13,326 nt of DNA, from NCBI GenBank assembly GCA_964503235.1, contig CAZCZJ010000065.1:1-13326 (forward strand), written 5' to 3'. This document shows, one piece after another, positions 12,558 through 13,326 of the stretch (its first letter is position 1; each line of letters starts with the position of its first letter). A program made the position numbers and the translations under genes. The DNA is from W425 sp964503235. Its GTDB lineage: Bacteria > Chloroflexota > Dehalococcoidia > Dehalococcoidales > RBG-16-60-22. The notes under the pieces were generated by a model. That model was not told where the DNA came from, ran no database searches, and was given only the letters and a program-made list of their open reading frames with translations.

Positions 12558-12607
12558 TATCTTTTCCCACCCGGCCGCCCTCGTATCACCTACTACCTGT
12601 CCGGTAG
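12558..12607 (+). repeat. Module C copy 6
   Basis: Core TATCTTTTCCCACCC-GG-CCGCCCTCGTATCA, tail ending CTGTCCGGTAG. It lies between convergent genes. Confidence 0.7.
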
Positions 12608-12664
12608 TTTCTCCCCTTATCCTCCCAAAGGGGAGAAACTTGTGAAGAGGGGCGCTAGCCCCCC
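12608..12664 (+). repeat. Module B copy 5 (first two hairpins), possible bidirectional terminator
   Basis: TTTCTCCCC (12608-12616) pairs perfectly with GGGGAGAAA (12630-12638). AAGAGGGGC-GCTA-GCCCC follows. It ends directly against the stop codon of the minus-strand ABM gene, so it could end transcripts from both sides. Confidence 0.55.
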
Positions 12665-12665
12665 T

Positions 12666-13226
12666 TTACCTATACAGCCACTTACGGAAGACGTAGCGGC
12701 TTAACAAGGGCATCACGGCGTAAGTTAAAATGCCCACCAGCAGCACACTCGTCAGGATATTGACCAGGTAAAAATTCACATCTTCCAAGATAATATCAAG
12801 CAAAGGGACGATGATTGATGCCAGTACGTATACGGCTATAGACGTTACCGTAAACATCTTCCATCGTGGCGGCGTCTCCAGCTGGGGGCAATCGGGGATG
12901 GAGAACCACGTTTCCAGGCCGGTGGCTTCCTGCCGGCTCCGCCTTGAGAATTCGTCCGCCTCATGCGATAGTTTCTGGCGTACGTAGGAGGTCTCCCAAA
13001 GGTGTACCGATTTCTCGTCGGCGAATCTTAGAACGATGTGATAAAGGCCGGTCTTACCCGGCTCCGGGATGAGCATCGTCACGCCCTTATTGCCGGGGGC
13101 TTCTTTAGCCGCCGCCGCCAGCTTTCGCACCCACTCGTCGTACTCCTGCTCATGCCCCGGAAATACACTCCGGCTCACCACCACGGTAATGTCTTTCCCG
13201 GTAGTAACTATCCTGTCGTTCTCCAT
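12666..13226 (-). CDS. ABM-domain protein with two C-terminal membrane helices
   Basis: 186 residues. The N-terminal domain (about 10-110) looks like an antibiotic biosynthesis monooxygenase (ABM) dimeric alpha/beta barrel: ITVVVSRSVFPGHEQEYDEW (13-32), FADEKSVHLWETS (68-80), TGLETWF (102-108). A PPRWKMF segment leads into two hydrophobic helices, about 126-146 and 152-174, ending in a basic RYVFRKWLYR. This layout matches the COG3224-like group of membrane ABM proteins, whose function is unknown. GGGAGG lies seven bases before the ATG. Convergent with the amidohydrolase gene. Confidence 0.82.
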   Translation of the reverse strand: MENDRIVTTGKDITVVVSRSVFPGHEQEYDEWVRKLAAAAKEAPGNKGVTMLIPEPGKTGLYHIVLRFADEKSVHLWETSYVRQKLSHEADEFSRRSRQEATGLETWFSIPDCPQLETPPRWKMFTVTSIAVYVLASIIVPLLDIILEDVNFYLVNILTSVLLVGILTYAVMPLLSRYVFRKWLYR

Positions 13227-13293
13227 GTGCTTGCCTCCCGCTTGGTTGGGGTATTCTCTCCGTACGCCCTGAATAATAGGTTGCTATGATACC

Positions 13294-13299
13294 ATTATA
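13294..13299 (-). promoter_or_regulatory. -10 box for the ABM-domain gene
   Basis: A perfect TATAAT on the minus strand about 68 bases before the ATG. The bases 16-17 upstream (TTCCAT or ATTCCA) match the -35 consensus poorly. The rest of 13227-13326 shows nothing further. Confidence 0.4.
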
Positions 13300-13326
13300 T
13301 AACGTGGCAGCACAAATGGAATAAGA

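Overview
The window looks like chromosomal DNA of an anaerobic bacterium. My best guess is the Dehalococcoidia (Chloroflexota). This rests on the gene content (an iron-sulfur-rich NADH module, a two-cluster aldo/keto reductase, a TraR/DksA zinc finger - lspA - rluD operon) and on intergenic space filled with short structured repeats. No rRNA or marker gene is present, so the placement is inference.

Layout. (1) 3-839, plus strand: the 3' part of a DnaC/IstB-type AAA+ ATPase that continues beyond the left edge and carries the end of one ATPase domain followed by a complete second, similar one. (2) 1235-4318, minus strand: a compact three-gene operon encoding NuoE-, NuoF- and HoxU/NuoG-N-terminus-like subunits, i.e. 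a complete NAD(P)H-oxidising (diaphorase) module with no catalytic partner in view. (3) 5020-6573: a small two-helix membrane protein (plus), a YggS-type PLP homeostasis protein (minus) and an unrecognised basic coiled-coil protein (minus). (4) 6574-7300: a 727-base gene-free divergent region holding a well-formed promoter and a roughly 235-base leader with hairpins. (5) 7301-9049, plus strand: zinc finger protein, lspA and rluD, overlapping and clearly co-transcribed. (6) 9354-9980: a membrane-anchored SRPBCC protein, probably on a leaderless mRNA. (7) 10550-12540: an iron-sulfur aldo/keto reductase and an N-formylglutamate amidohydrolase-family protein, 20 bases apart. (8) 12666-13226, minus strand: an ABM-domain protein with two C-terminal membrane helices.

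The most distinctive feature is the intergenic DNA. Five gene-free stretches (841-1234, 4387-5019, 9050-9353, 9981-10549, 12541-12665) are built from the same three short modules: A (GTCATTCTGAGG...GAGAATCC), B (a chain of G/C-rich hairpins ending in GACAAAGGGGGTGAGG) and C (TATCTATTCCCACCC...CCGCCCTCGTATCA). The hairpin arms of B differ between copies but stay complementary. Every well-preserved copy of B and C points the same way whatever the flanking genes do; degenerate reversed pieces also occur. I see no tRNA, rRNA, CRISPR array, transposase, integrase or phage gene.

How the genes work together: the NADH module would pass electrons between NAD(H) and an iron-sulfur partner encoded elsewhere. 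LspA (lipoprotein maturation), RluD (rRNA pseudouridylation) and the zinc finger protein form a housekeeping operon. The remaining genes look like independent units.
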